64,000 nt of DNA, from positions 744,001 to 808,000 of the forward strand of contig ML986582.1 in the NCBI GenBank assembly GCA_010094045.1. The letters are read 5' to 3'. The stretch comes from Lojkania enalia (lineage: Eukaryota > Ascomycota > Dothideomycetes > Pleosporales). Of the stretch, positions 38,607-49,048 are shown piece by piece (position 1 is the first letter of the stretch; every line of letters starts with the position of its first letter). The notes below the pieces were generated by a model. The model had not been told where the DNA came from, ran no database searches, and was given only the letters and a program-made list of their open reading frames with translations. Made by a program: the position numbers and the translations under genes.

Positions 38607-39653
38607 CTAAGCCCATTTGTTACTCACAGCCGCTAAAAGCGTCGCATTGATTGGAAGCACACTCCCATGTCTCAAATTCTTGGGGAATCCGCTTCTATCA
38701 CTTGCTGTCCATCTTCCGCTCGTTACGTCGGTGCTCTCATATGGTCGATACCCATCACTGCCGTAGAAATCCAAGAGCAAATGCGCCTTCCCAGCAACTT
38801 GGTTATCCCAGTACACGGCAGGCCCCTCAACCCCCGATGCTATAATGGCACTGGCACCTGCTGGTCGTGTCCAAGTCCCGAAAAGTCCGTTTGTAGAGAC
38901 CTCAGTGAACACGGTCTTCGCGGTCTCGTCTTTCATGAAGCGCGCATAAGCATTATTCCCCAGCGGTAGAATATCGAGGTCGATGATATTTGTTGGGCTC
39001 TTATTGATGTAGTCCTGCGGCGCTTCAAATGTCCTAAAGTCCTTCGTATATGTGTAGCGGATGCGAATTGCACTTGGGGATCCCTTATGCTGGGAATCGC
39101 TTGCTGGGTAGAATTTCGAAGCCCAATGAACGAGATATTGTCCCTTGGCTTCATCCCATATTGCCGACGGTGCCCACACCATACCTGCTGTTGTGTCTTC
39201 GACTTGCACAAGTCGCTCACCAGTCCAATTTATCAAGTCAGTAGATTCCCAAACAAATATTCCTCGTGAGCCAGTCCGTTGTGCGGCATCCCAATTTGTT
39301 CTCCCAATATTTAGATCGGTTCCTATGATGTACCATTTCCTTCCCGCCTCGTTTCCTCCGCCAGCGATGATAGAGGGGTCGCGCACGCCTTGCGTGCCTT
39401 GTGTTGGGTTGATGACGGGCGAACCTTTGTTTAGGGATTTGAAGGATATTGCATTGTTGCCGTTGGACAGATAGAAGTAGACAGAAGGTTTGTCACCAAG
39501 GAAGAAGACGCCTAGGTAACCTGTTAAGGATGGATCCGCACGCCTTGTAAGTGCGTAGGAGGACAAATCGGGCGATTGCGCGGCTGGGACCGCGAGGGCA
39601 GAGGCGGCGAGAGAAAGGAGAATGACGGAGAACCGCATTTCGGACACTGACAA
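38607..39653 (-). CDS. Secreted glycoside hydrolase family 43
   Basis: Probable arabinan- or arabinoxylan-acting enzyme with a five-bladed beta-propeller fold. Single exon, 348 residues. MRFSVILLSLAASALA (Met6, the likely start at 39638) is a signal peptide. The three GH43 carboxylates can be placed: the base D92 in GVRDPSII, the pKa-tuning Asp in NIIDLDIL, and the acid Glu in SGVEGPAVYW. WYIIGTDLNIG and GIFVWESTDLINW are blade sequences typical of the family. The exact subfamily and substrate cannot be settled by eye. It lies convergent to the yju2-like gene with about 150 bases between. Confidence 0.88.
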   Translation of the reverse strand: MSVSEMRFSVILLSLAASALAVPAAQSPDLSSYALTRRADPSLTGYLGVFFLGDKPSVYFYLSNGNNAISFKSLNKGSPVINPTQGTQGVRDPSIIAGGGNEAGRKWYIIGTDLNIGRTNWDAAQRTGSRGIFVWESTDLINWTGERLVQVEDTTAGMVWAPSAIWDEAKGQYLVHWASKFYPASDSQHKGSPSAIRIRYTYTKDFRTFEAPQDYINKSPTNIIDLDILPLGNNAYARFMKDETAKTVFTEVSTNGLFGTWTRPAGASAIIASGVEGPAVYWDNQVAGKAHLLLDFYGSDGYRPYESTDVTSGRWTASDRSGFPKNLRHGSVLPINATLLAAVSNKWA

Positions 39654-40385
39654 GGAGGAGAAATTATAGCGAAAGGAAATTTGGTCACGATATGTAGATG
39701 CAATTGAAGTGATACATCTACCCGACTACTTAAACCGGTCAGTGGGGGAAATTGTCTGTCGGTTATGTCGCGTTTGCCTCATTTATCCTATAGGAGCAAA
39801 AAATTCGGTCCAAAAGAGATTCCATATTGCAATATATTTCATCCGGGGAAAATGCGGAGGTGAGGCTCAAGGGTCTGTGGAACATGGCGGGGTATGAAAT
39901 ATTTAGGGTTTATTGAACTAGTGTGGCGGAGGTTTGGTTGACAAGGGCTGTTCCTAGTTGCCGAAGTAGATGCTGTACGACTAAAATTGAGGAGCAAGAA
40001 GATTAGGGCTCGGCAAGGAAGTTTATGTGGTGTATTATGGTTGTAGTTGTCTTCGCTAGTCTTTAACAGAACTTGAGCAGGTGTTGGATGAAATGTGATT
40101 CTTAGTACTCATGGTGGCATCAAAGGCAAAGGTGAACTTGAGCACATCGGAATTTTTGATACGAATTCAACCTATACTACTAGCTGTTTGGTCGCTAGAG
40201 TTATTCTTATATAGCTCTTGTTGTACGTCACGATATTGGCAAGTATCGATAAAAACCCTTCCCCCTCCCACCCATGTGTGTTTCATGCACTGTTTCCTCC
40301 AGCAATTGCGATCTTCAATGATTTCTTGCTCTCATTTTCTTCTCCTATATTCCCCAGCCAGTAGTAGTTGATATGTAGCCATTCC
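39654..40385. other. Intergenic region
   Basis: Promoter of the GH43 gene and flank of the decayed region. No supported gene. Confidence 0.5.
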
Positions 40386-41233
40386 TTATCTCGGAGTCCT
40401 AGCATTACTTGCTACATCTACAACCACACGAAATAGGATATCCGGATTAGCATCGAAGAAGCGTCGAAGCCGAGCATCGGTCGCTAGAATGAGGTCTCGG
40501 TGATGCCAAGACGCAATTTCTCGAATTTCTCGTTGGGCGGAAGACGGATCTCGATTTCGACAGATGGGAAACCTGTCGAGTCGGATATGTTGATCGAGCG
40601 TGGATGCTCTAGCTTGTGGTAGCGTCTCACGCACATTTTCAGTCTGCATATCGTCTAATATACACATTAGTATTGTCTATTAAAGACATGAGCCCATAGG
40701 CCTACTTATAATACCGAACATGACGTTCTGCGTCGCACATCTCAACGAATTCATGCCTTCGCTAAGAGACAGGCAGTAGGTCAACCTCTCGATCATCACC
40801 CAGTTGTCCGTAGAGTTTGCTGAAGTGCACATTATAACTGCTGCTCAATGAGTGTGACACGAGCGGTATTGGCTCCATGTCCTTCCTGTGAGTAGATCAA
40901 AGGCACCAGTTCCTAAGTGAACAGCTCCTTATTTAGCTATAGCGTTCCCTAATAAACGTCGAATAACTCCACTCCTCAATTGCTAGGTTAGAGCTTTGAA
41001 TACTCACCGAATATTTGGTTCGCTATGAACAGGATATCCTCTTGCTTCTCCCTAGGCTGTTGGAACTGCCGGTGCACGGGGGCTACTATCTCGTCGAGCC
41101 AACAAAGATACAAAATTGGTGATTTACTAGAGAAGAGACTTTGGGGGCTATCAGGTATTTGTGGCAGTGGTAGCCTGGGGAAACCATAGAATGATACTAA
41201 CAGAAATTGGGTTTGTAGCGCCTTTGACCGCAC
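40386..41233 (-). pseudogene. Unidentified decayed coding sequence
   Basis: The minus strand has several stretches of protein-like text in different frames, interrupted by stops: DEIVAPVHRQFQQPREKQED at about 41050-41090, HFSKLYGQLGDDREVDLLPV at about 40785-40830 followed by a stop, and REIREIASWHHRDLILATDA with FFDANPDILFRVVVDVASNA at about 40390-40560. They look like parts of one gene with introns or frame damage. I do not recognise the family, and a functional but intron-rich gene is not excluded. Confidence 0.35.
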
Positions 41234-41289
41234 GATTGCCCGGGATACATTATTTGTTGGCTCGGCGAGACCAAGATCTAGATGATGAT

Positions 41290-43060
41290 TATCACTACTG
41301 GCACACTATCGATGTATTAAGGAAATCACCAAAATGTAAAATTACAGCGAACCCAAAGGGCAATGCACCAGCTTCCGTGGAAATATAAAAAGTCCGCGGG
41401 ACCGCTTTGACATACACAGAAATGGCCGAGTAAAGCTCGCTAGCAGGGACATTCTGCCGGAAATTCGTGAGGCCACTATTGAGGATAGTCATTGGATTAA
41501 GTATTGCGTTCCGGATTTCATTCTGTAGCTGGGAAATGAACACTGCTTAGCTAGCTGAGATGTATAGGACGCTATCCAATGCTTTGCATAAATTTGCGAT
41601 TATATATGCGCTGGTGTCCCATAAAATAATGGAGCGTATGGATAGATTTCCTCTTATAGATTGAGACCACCTTCGAGACAACCTCTAAGATATTCAACCG
41701 CCTGGATTGCCCCAAGTCACAACTCTATCCCTAAACAAATTGGCATCCGATCCAATAATTTGACGAGGTTGAGGCGTCGAAGGTTGAATAAAGTCCAGCG
41801 TACATGGAGGGCATGATTAATGAGAGGCCGAGAAGATACACAGAGATAACTGAATAAGTTGATCAGGAGAAGTAGTTAATCGCAGCGAAACGCTCAAGAA
41901 AGAGACCACCTCTGGTGGGCAATTACATAACTGCAGAGTTGATAAGTTGAGCGCTGCTGACTACCCAAAACGAGATCGCTGAATACTGTCGTTAAATCTA
42001 GATCCATACAGTGTAACGTAAGAATACCCACGGATTAAATGGTAGAATGTTAGAAATGCGGCACCAAAGAGACAGAGAAAAATCCAAGAGCCCAGGCACC
42101 CGATCCGAGACCGTATAGCTTTGTTCCTGCCTTTGGATACCATAGCTCGCACAAGAGGTATGGTACGAGAAATTGGTCGGATAGAGCAAGCAGAGTAACT
42201 ACCATACCACTACTCCAGCAAAGAGACATACGAGATTGTACTATGAACACAAGGAACATCGTGGTTCCAAGGAATAACGAAAGCCTCCCAAACAGAGTTA
42301 GTCCAATCTGAAACCAAGAGGGACAATATCTCTCCTAAAATGTAGGTTCAAAGATTTGGCTCTTCTTCTGGACTTCTAATATGAATAGCAACCATGAATA
42401 TCACTGTGATGGCATGCATTATACCACCGAAAGAGAGGCTAATGTAAGAGTGCCACCGCCGCGTGAGCCACTCGGATATGATGGAGCCAATACTAAGTAC
42501 ATATTAGTTATATTTCAATCGAAAGGAAACTGCATACGTACAGTGGTCCTCCTATTCGAGCCAACTAGGGCATAAGCATTCCTAGGAGTCTTGCTTTATA
42601 CCATAAGGTAAGTATGGATGCAAAGCTTAAAGGGCAGACATACCAACATAACATGTGGCTCCATAACCCGTTAATGCTCGCCCAATCATGTGCACGACGG
42701 ATCTGGGCGCATCCCACTCAAGATACATCCTACTTCCCAAGTAATTAGTGAGAGGACATAGCCCTAGTGTCGGCGGTGCCATGGGGCCTAACGTGTCGTG
42801 ATACACGTTCTAAGATAGTAAGCACTGTCATACCATACAACATGATCGAGAGAATTGACGCTGTCTGTAGCGAGTAAAATTTATAATTAGAAACGCAATT
42901 ATGTCCTAAAATTGCTCAGCCGTGCCGCTAGGCATAAACAACATCCTTGACTTACAAGACTAGTGATGAGAGAAATTATACACATAGTAGCAATAGCCAT
43001 CATGCATACTGCTGAGTGCAACTTCCCACCAAGCTAGGTGCTACGATTTCTGTTCGACGA
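41290..43060 (-). pseudogene. Decayed MFS (drug:H+ antiporter, DHA14-like) transporter
   Basis: On the minus strand, pieces of a multi-span transporter appear in the right order but in shifting frames. From high to low coordinates: MIGRALTGYGATCYVG (about 42650-42700), GSIISEWLTRRWHSYISLSF then GGIMHAITVIFMVAIHIRSP (about 42375-42490), which match the conserved RW-x-FYINLP-x-GG loop of this family, a TGA stop at 42348-42350, WSSGMVVTLLALSDQFLVPY (about 42150-42210), a frame change, CLGSWIFLCLFGAAFLTFYH (about 42030-42090), and finally NVPASELYSAISVYVKAVPR with TFYISTEAGA (about 41370-41460), the usual last span. Expected residues are missing between several pieces, and stops occur, so I call it a pseudogene. 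Some breaks may be introns. A charged segment at 43060-43260 (HKEDIIFLVESVEETQPTLG) may be its N-terminus. Confidence 0.6.
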
Positions 43061-44719
43061 AGAATGCCTAATATTTTCGGGTACGTCATTTTCATCGCGG
43101 ACAATGTCCTTAACTTTCCCAAGGGTTGGCTGCGTTTCTTCAACTGACTCTACTAGAAAGATGATGTCTTCTTTGTGGTCCCGTGGGATGGCGTTAATTT
43201 TCTGAAAATCGACTTCTGGCTTCGTGTTCTCGATTGTAAGTAATGCTTGAGTGTCAGAGAAGATGGCTTCTCATACTCGGCTATGATCACCCCCTAATAA
43301 GCTAGAGCCACGTACAATACATGTTCCACACACTCCAACTTTTTCAGGCAGATAGCAGAGCAGTAAAGATTGTGACACATAATGCTTACCTAAAGGGGCT
43401 GTGGTCTATATCTTTTGGGTGCGGAAAACCCTCGTTTCAATCATCGAAAGTGAAGCCCTGCTGAGCAAATAGGTCTGCTGAACGTTATCAAGCACATACA
43501 TATTATGTCTACTTTCCCACCATTGAGATCTAAAGACACAGCACCGATTGTGCATTTTTCGGACGGGGTCGAGCCGATTGATGGGGTTCAAAGAAATTGT
43601 ACAGCATATCTCTACTGTCATTCATATCGATGAGTGCATAATCACCAGTATTGACATATGAAGATGGACTTTTTCCTGTATTTCTATCGTACTTGTAGGC
43701 TTCTAAGGCCACTATACTCCATTGAGCTGACGAAAGTGATCGATTTGCGAATTCCTTGGGGTTCATCTGGGACGAATGAAGAGAAGAGTAGGGCTCACGA
43801 TTAGCAGCAAGACATTGCTTACTATTTGCCTCAGGTATTTTATTCAGATATCCTGTATATTATGGTTGTCGACACGATCAAACTCGAACAGAAAGCCATG
43901 CGAAGTGGTGAGGCCATTCATTGCACTTCCTACGCAGATTAGGCGACCGATAATCCATGTACGTTCTGCTCTTGTACTATTCTGACTCTTTAATTTAATT
44001 TTCATACTATAGCCTGAGAATCCACTAGGAGAAAAAAAAGTCTTGTATGAGGACAGAGACGGCAATTGACCAAGTCCATAAGCGAAACCTAGGTGCGATT
44101 TTCTCCGGCCAGGAAGTTGGATACAAGCTAGCTCGCAAGTATAGGAGCCCTCGGATGTATTTGAGCCCTGCCTCTGCTCCAGTCTTTTAAATAACCCTTA
44201 AACTCCACGGTCCTCTAAATCACTTCCTAGCATTCTCTGCTCCCGCAACGGATCCATATGGTTGGTTTAAGCTCGATAACCATCATTCAATCATCAAGCT
44301 CTCCTATTACTCAACTTCTAGCTCAATAATAGCTCCTCGACAGATTATGGAGCGAGGCAGCGACTCGATAACTTGTTTCAAGTCCTTGACAATCTGGGTG
44401 CGGATTTCTTCAAATCATGCTGCTTCCATGGTAGCAGGCGGTGGAAATACCCTAAGCTTACTACAAAGTACTGGGGCAAATAAGGGGGAGAATTGTATTT
44501 ATTCATATTTATAAAGGATCAAGGCTATTCATACTGCCTGTCCTACTAACACATGATATCGGGGCTAGTCTTTAATAGGGATCATTCCATTTATATAACC
44601 TTACATTTACCAACATAAGTTCCCATGCCAAGATAAAGATCGGGTGATTTTATAGGTACCGTCACCCTTTTTCCTTTAGCAAATAACATGTCGCTATATG
44701 TGAAGATATGTGGTGTTCT
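43061..44719. other. Coding-like fragments and non-coding DNA
   Basis: The minus strand has coding-like pieces without a consistent model: NAIPRDHKEDIIFLVESVEE (about 43130-43190), SLSSAQWSIVALEAYKYDRN then SYVNTGDYALIDMNDSRDML (about 43590-43740) and RTWIIGRLICVGSAMNGLTT (about 43900-43960). Probably remains of one or two genes. The stretch 44100-44719 shows nothing I can support. Confidence 0.3.
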
Positions 44720-45082
44720 TCAAAGTGTCGGCGCGGACGCGATTTCCGGTGCGAGCTGAAGCTTCTGGCGGCCGAACATTCCCGACATGTTGCTAACTTT
44801 CACTGGAGCTTTGCGGAAGCCGACACGTGTGAGGGTCAAGTGAATCGTTTCCGTTGTTAGGTCCTGGAGGGTTCGATATCAGCTTCTGCATTCGAAACCC
44901 GACTCCTGGCTTTGAAACTGCTTAAGTTTGTGAAGCCAGGGAGTAGTTGCAATCGTATTGATAGTATTATCGCGGACCTGCGAAACTTCCCCATTCACAA
45001 TCTGATCTCGGCGCTGTTGCTCTTTTTCAATTGCGAAGTGATCTCTTGATCTGGAATCGTCGTGATGGATCGGCGGATGCAT
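44720..45082 (-). pseudogene. Remnant of an unknown gene with one in-frame stop
   Basis: One minus-strand frame reads through 120 codons with a single internal TGA at 44879-44881. Before it: RDHFAIEKEQQRRDQIVNGE, VSQVRDNTINTIATTPWLHK, QSQESGFECRS. After it, same frame: YRTLQDLTTETIHLTLTRVG, RKAPVKVSNMSGMFGRQKLQ, and a normal stop at 44720-44722. The text on both sides has the same protein-like composition, so the stop is probably a mutation (CGA to TGA is one transition). The family is not recognised, and the 5' part is missing. Confidence 0.45.
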
Positions 45083-45701
45083 TGCTTCTCCGCCACGCTA
45101 AGGAAGCCCTCGTCGCGCTGTCGTAGGATTGATAGGATTGAAAACTCAACAATTGATAATCTTCCAAAGTAGATTTGCGGAAAATATGAGTCAGCGGCAT
45201 TGACTCATTGTTTGATAGTTAGGACTTGAGAATAGCTTTGCGATATGATGGGATGAGCTAAGAATATAATCTTCAGTTGGAATGGCTGAAGATCGTAGTC
45301 TCAAGTACCGTAGGGCATATTCTATGCAAGCTTTCAGAGCTTAGCTCAAATGTGCCTCAGGTTTCCTAGGAGTGATCGATATATCACGATTAAGAGCGTA
45401 CCCAACTAGAATTTAAAATCATAATGGGCCATCCAAAAACATCAAAGGCAACTGCCTAGACTGGGGCTCGTTGTTTTCTCATGTACAATAATTCTCAAAA
45501 GCTCGGAAATTCGATTTTTGTCGCAGGGCTATGACCTGATTCCGTGCTCATCCTGGAGACCTTCGATGAAAATCGACACACTAAATATTTCCGGTACCTA
45601 GATGAAGAGAGCAGCCGGCTCCGACAACATCGCCATCGGTTTGCCGTAGGAACTCTGCAAAAAAAAAAAAAAAAAAAAAAAAGTTTGAACTCGGTCATTC
45701 G
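45083..45701. other. Intergenic DNA with a poly-A run
   Basis: No gene supported. Holds a run of 24 A at 45659-45682, listed separately, just upstream of a decayed gene. Confidence 0.45.
45659..45682 (+). repeat. Homopolymer of 24 A
   Basis: Direct count of 24 A. It may be the tail of a retroposed sequence or replication slippage; I found no target-site duplication by eye. Confidence 0.8.
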
Positions 45702-46548
45702 TTGAAAAATGGCCGCTCTCGGTTTTTCTCTCAGGTCGCTCAAGTCCTATCCGCTCGATTCATGAATGTTGATCAGCGATCAATACAACGTTCGATAGAA
45801 TTGTACATCCAGCTATTGCTCGCAATCAACGTGAATACAGGATCGTTCTTCGGAGGGCCCACATTCCCATTTGAGATACTACTCGAATGGTCGACAGAGA
45901 CGTCCATGCCGGGTCTAGTTCTGCAGCGATTCATAGGCAATCCCACTCCTCTGCTACCGAAGGCACGGTCGAAGGTTGAGGGAACCTTTTCAGCAGCATA
46001 CCTGGTCAATTTATGTGGAATGAGAATGCACTGGATAGATAGCCTAACCGGCCATTTAAGGCGCGAGTTTTTACGACGAACTCTCGTTATCTATAAGCAC
46101 AAGACATGTCTCCTCGACCATCTAAAATTAAAGGACGACTGCCCAATACCCAGGCGACGTCCTCAATGAAACCCTCGACACGCTTTACCTGCTCCTTCCA
46201 TTCCCGCATTCAGCAACTAAGTAATTGCTCATCAAGGAGAAACGAGTAGCATTATATCGCCTCTGAAACTGTGGACAGGATCGCGAATCGGATCTCGCGA
46301 ATTATAATTACTGGCGGGAAGAGCTGGACGATCTAGTCAAGACTTCCCGGTGTCCGCCAAGTATCTGGAAGCAATTGGCCACAGACCGATGGAATCTGGT
46401 GGAATGGGCTGCATTTTGGGTTGTTTTCATAGTGGCTATCCTGGCTTTGATCAGCACCCATTGTAATCTCATCCAGGCGATATATTCGGTGTAAGCTTAC
46501 AATGCTGCCTTGGAGGCTCAATACAACAACTGCCCAGTCATGATTTGA
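45702..46548 (+). pseudogene. Decayed membrane protein of a fungal unknown family
   Basis: The first part is open to 46169 (AQVLSARFMNVDQRSIQRSI, FFGGPTFPFEILLEW, YLVNLCGMRMHWIDSLTGHL). Near 46145 the protein-like text moves to another frame (PGDVLNETLDTLYLLLPFPH), then runs through YWREELDDLVKTSRCPPSIW and a membrane span (WAAFWVVFIVAILALISTHC) to a TGA at 46546-46548. That frame has three internal stops: TAA 46222-46224, TGA 46264-46266 and TAA 46492-46494. The order (core, 'CG-R-HW-DSLT-HL' motif, 'YWR-EL-L' motif, C-terminal membrane span) matches a common family of uncharacterised ascomycete membrane proteins I know only as hypothetical. Each stop can come from CAA or CGA by one C-to-T change. 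Confidence 0.6.
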
Positions 46549-47018
46549 AAATATGTGGGGTGTGGAGAGAAAAATTGGGACAATTGTGATGACTATGAAG
46601 GGGACGTAGGAGAGACATTAAGAGAGGCGTTGAGTCGAAAAACATTCGCTCCTTCCCATGTTGAGTTGGAGGCAGGTATTGATGGGACATGCGATATAAT
46701 GTTCAGAGTCAGGTGGCCTTCTTCTAAAGCGACATATTTGAATCGAAGTAGTTCAAGTTCATTAATAGTTGTGGGTACAACGTTATATTTCGTAATCCAT
46801 AAGTCATGCTTCATAATGTCATATTAAAGAGGCACCATTAAGTCCCTCTGAAAGAAGGACTGGCAATTCCCTTGCCATCTGCCAATAATAGTAAACAAAA
46901 AGCCATATTTTAAATATATTAGAGGATGAGGTAGTCGCTCGCTATGCCCGGGTATCTGAACAATACAATCTGTGAGCCGCCCGAAATAGGTGCGAGGATA
47001 AAGCAAAAGAAGGAGGGA
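46549..47018. other. Intergenic region
   Basis: No supported gene; 3' flank of the next minus-strand gene. Confidence 0.5.
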
Positions 47019-48746
47019 TCAAGCAACTCTGACTGGCACTTTGCCCTTATTAAGGTTCGAATTTTGAGCCACTACAAGCATCTCCCGTAGCCGAGCCTCT
47101 GCTTGTGTTATATCTAAAGGGGCCGAGTCCGGTGTAGTAACGCGATGCCAAGGTATCCAGGACGCCAGAGACGACAATGTGCTTGAACGAGTGCGCGTTG
47201 ACGGGAGACTTGTGGCGGATGGAGTGTGACGGTGAGGCGATATCTGGCTAATGTTTGTAGCTTCTGGAGCGGGTTCGGCGTCGCCTTTGACGGTCTCGGG
47301 GATATCTTTGATGGTTGAGGAGGTGTCAAGTGATAGCTGCTTTGAGGCTTGTGGGCTAGCAACTAATGTGATAGCAGGATGGCTCGATGAAGTAGATGAG
47401 GTATTGACAGCCCAATGCGGGCCTTGAATCTTCTGCTCATCGTGTTCTACACTCTTGACACCGTCTGTTTCAAAGGCCTTTCTCTTCCTGCTTCCTCCGC
47501 TAATGACGCTCTTCAAGCTTCCGTATGCGGACTGACTCCTTTTCTTTTCCGTGCCAGCTGCCATGCTTCCACGACTTTCTCCAGCTAGCCTTTCACTGGA
47601 ACTACTGGCCTCAGGCACAACCGTGAGCGTGTTCTCTGCTACCGACCAGCCTTGCCCGATCCTTGGTATTCGACCTCTACCCACCAATGCTCCCATGCCA
47701 GATGCCCAGCCAGGCCCTGTACCGGTGATCTCCCCTTGAGGGGGAAGATGCGCGTCATATTCATTTGCCAGACTCAGCCTACTCCTGGCACATATCTCGG
47801 CAATGGCATCGATGGCATCTCTGATTTCGGGATCGACGGCGCGAAGGATAGCTGAGAACGAAAATTCCTCAACGGATGGCAGGTGCTCACTCCTGCCAGC
47901 CAGGCCCGCCGACAGCGCGGAGGGGGGCTGGGAGGCGTTCCCATTCATGTTTGGCAGCAGGCGTGGCGAGTTTATGCCGGAGGACGGTCGAGAGGTTTGG
48001 CGGGAGCTTGAATATGTTCGCACAACGACAGGCTGACTAGAAAGCGTTGTCCGGCTTGACGCTGACTTTGCAGGCTTGCTTTTGTTGTTCGACGAGGCGC
48101 GGGACTGGAAGGCTGGCGCATTGAGGGCGCGCAGGGCGGCGGACTGGGTGGGAGGGAGCGTGTTCGTCAACGTGGTAGCTGTACTCGGCACCGAGCTCGT
48201 GCTTGCGGCCAGGTCTAAGGGCGGCTCCTGTGCGTCAGGCGAGGGCGCTTGCGTGATGATAGAGGGGATGTTGGAGTCGCGAAGGCCCGTATGGAGGTCG
48301 ACGGTGGGGTTACTTTTGCTATCCCACAAGCTCGAGAACACGCCTAGCGCGACAGACTGTCTAGTGGTCGTTGCAGGCGTCAATTCAGGCGGGAGGGTGG
48401 AAGCCTGCGTTGACTCTGCGATGCCAGAGCCATTCTGCTGCGGCGATGGAGGGGCGGGAAATTGTTGCGCGCTGCTTTCGGTGGCGGTATCGAATATTTC
48501 AGGTGGGCTGCTAGCTGATTTTGAATTTGTACTAGAGTCGGGCATTGTGGGGATTGCTTTGTTCGAGCTGCAGGTCAGTGCATAATCGCTATGCACTGCG
48601 GTCGAGTCGAGTGGACGTGGGATGCTGTGATCGAGGTGATGTGCTGGCCGGCGCACATCGAAGCTTGGCGAATTGCTTTGTCCCACCAACGCTAGGTGCC
48701 GTCCCCGGAGAATTATTGCACAGACCCATCCGTAAGCAGACGTCAA
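47019..48746 (-). CDS. Unknown Ser/Thr/Pro-rich protein
   Basis: An open frame of 575 residues; I think translation starts at the internal Met at 48545 (MPDSSTNSKSASSPP, 508 residues), because the sequence before it looks like an untranslated leader. Most of the protein is low complexity and probably disordered. One compact segment looks conserved: VEEFSFSAILRAVDPEIRDA followed by IDAIAEICARSRLSLANEYD, a predicted helical pair, and a Gly-rich link (GMGALVGRGRIPRIGQGW). The C-terminus has another helix (DITQAEARLREMLVVAQNSN). No signal peptide or membrane span. No function can be assigned; such architecture is common among fungal signalling or cytoskeletal adaptors. Confidence 0.72.
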   Translation of the reverse strand: MTSAYGWVCAIILRGRHLALVGQSNSPSFDVRRPAHHLDHSIPRPLDSTAVHSDYALTCSSNKAIPTMPDSSTNSKSASSPPEIFDTATESSAQQFPAPPSPQQNGSGIAESTQASTLPPELTPATTTRQSVALGVFSSLWDSKSNPTVDLHTGLRDSNIPSIITQAPSPDAQEPPLDLAASTSSVPSTATTLTNTLPPTQSAALRALNAPAFQSRASSNNKSKPAKSASSRTTLSSQPVVVRTYSSSRQTSRPSSGINSPRLLPNMNGNASQPPSALSAGLAGRSEHLPSVEEFSFSAILRAVDPEIRDAIDAIAEICARSRLSLANEYDAHLPPQGEITGTGPGWASGMGALVGRGRIPRIGQGWSVAENTLTVVPEASSSSERLAGESRGSMAAGTEKKRSQSAYGSLKSVISGGSRKRKAFETDGVKSVEHDEQKIQGPHWAVNTSSTSSSHPAITLVASPQASKQLSLDTSSTIKDIPETVKGDAEPAPEATNISQISPHRHTPSATSLPSTRTRSSTLSSLASWIPWHRVTTPDSAPLDITQAEARLREMLVVAQNSNLNKGKVPVRVA

Positions 48747-49048
48747 TCTGACACTCTCGCACCAAGGCGCCCTCTACCTGTCAATAGAATGCTAAGGTGA
48801 GCCATTCTGGTCTTTGCTGTGCGGGATATTATTGGAACGATCGAAAGGACTGCACAATATAACGGTGGAGTGGATCCCAGCCAACTGCCCCTCCCTCCCC
48901 GCATTAGAGGGTGTGCGCGTATACCTCCTATAATCGCGCGGTGGTTGCACAGTCGACATAACCCACGTGTTCACGCGGACGTATAACACCACCATAAACA
49001 GTGCAGCGGTTGCCGGCATGTATAGTCTGAGCTGCGTCTGACCTCACG

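Noticed and set aside
27478..39653. Secondary metabolite gene cluster
   Set aside because: No polyketide synthase, peptide synthetase, terpene cyclase or P450 is visible; the neighbours are housekeeping genes and glycosidases.
45702..46548. Intron explanation for the stops in the decayed membrane protein gene
   Set aside because: No GT..AG pair of normal size removes the stops without deleting text that matches the family.
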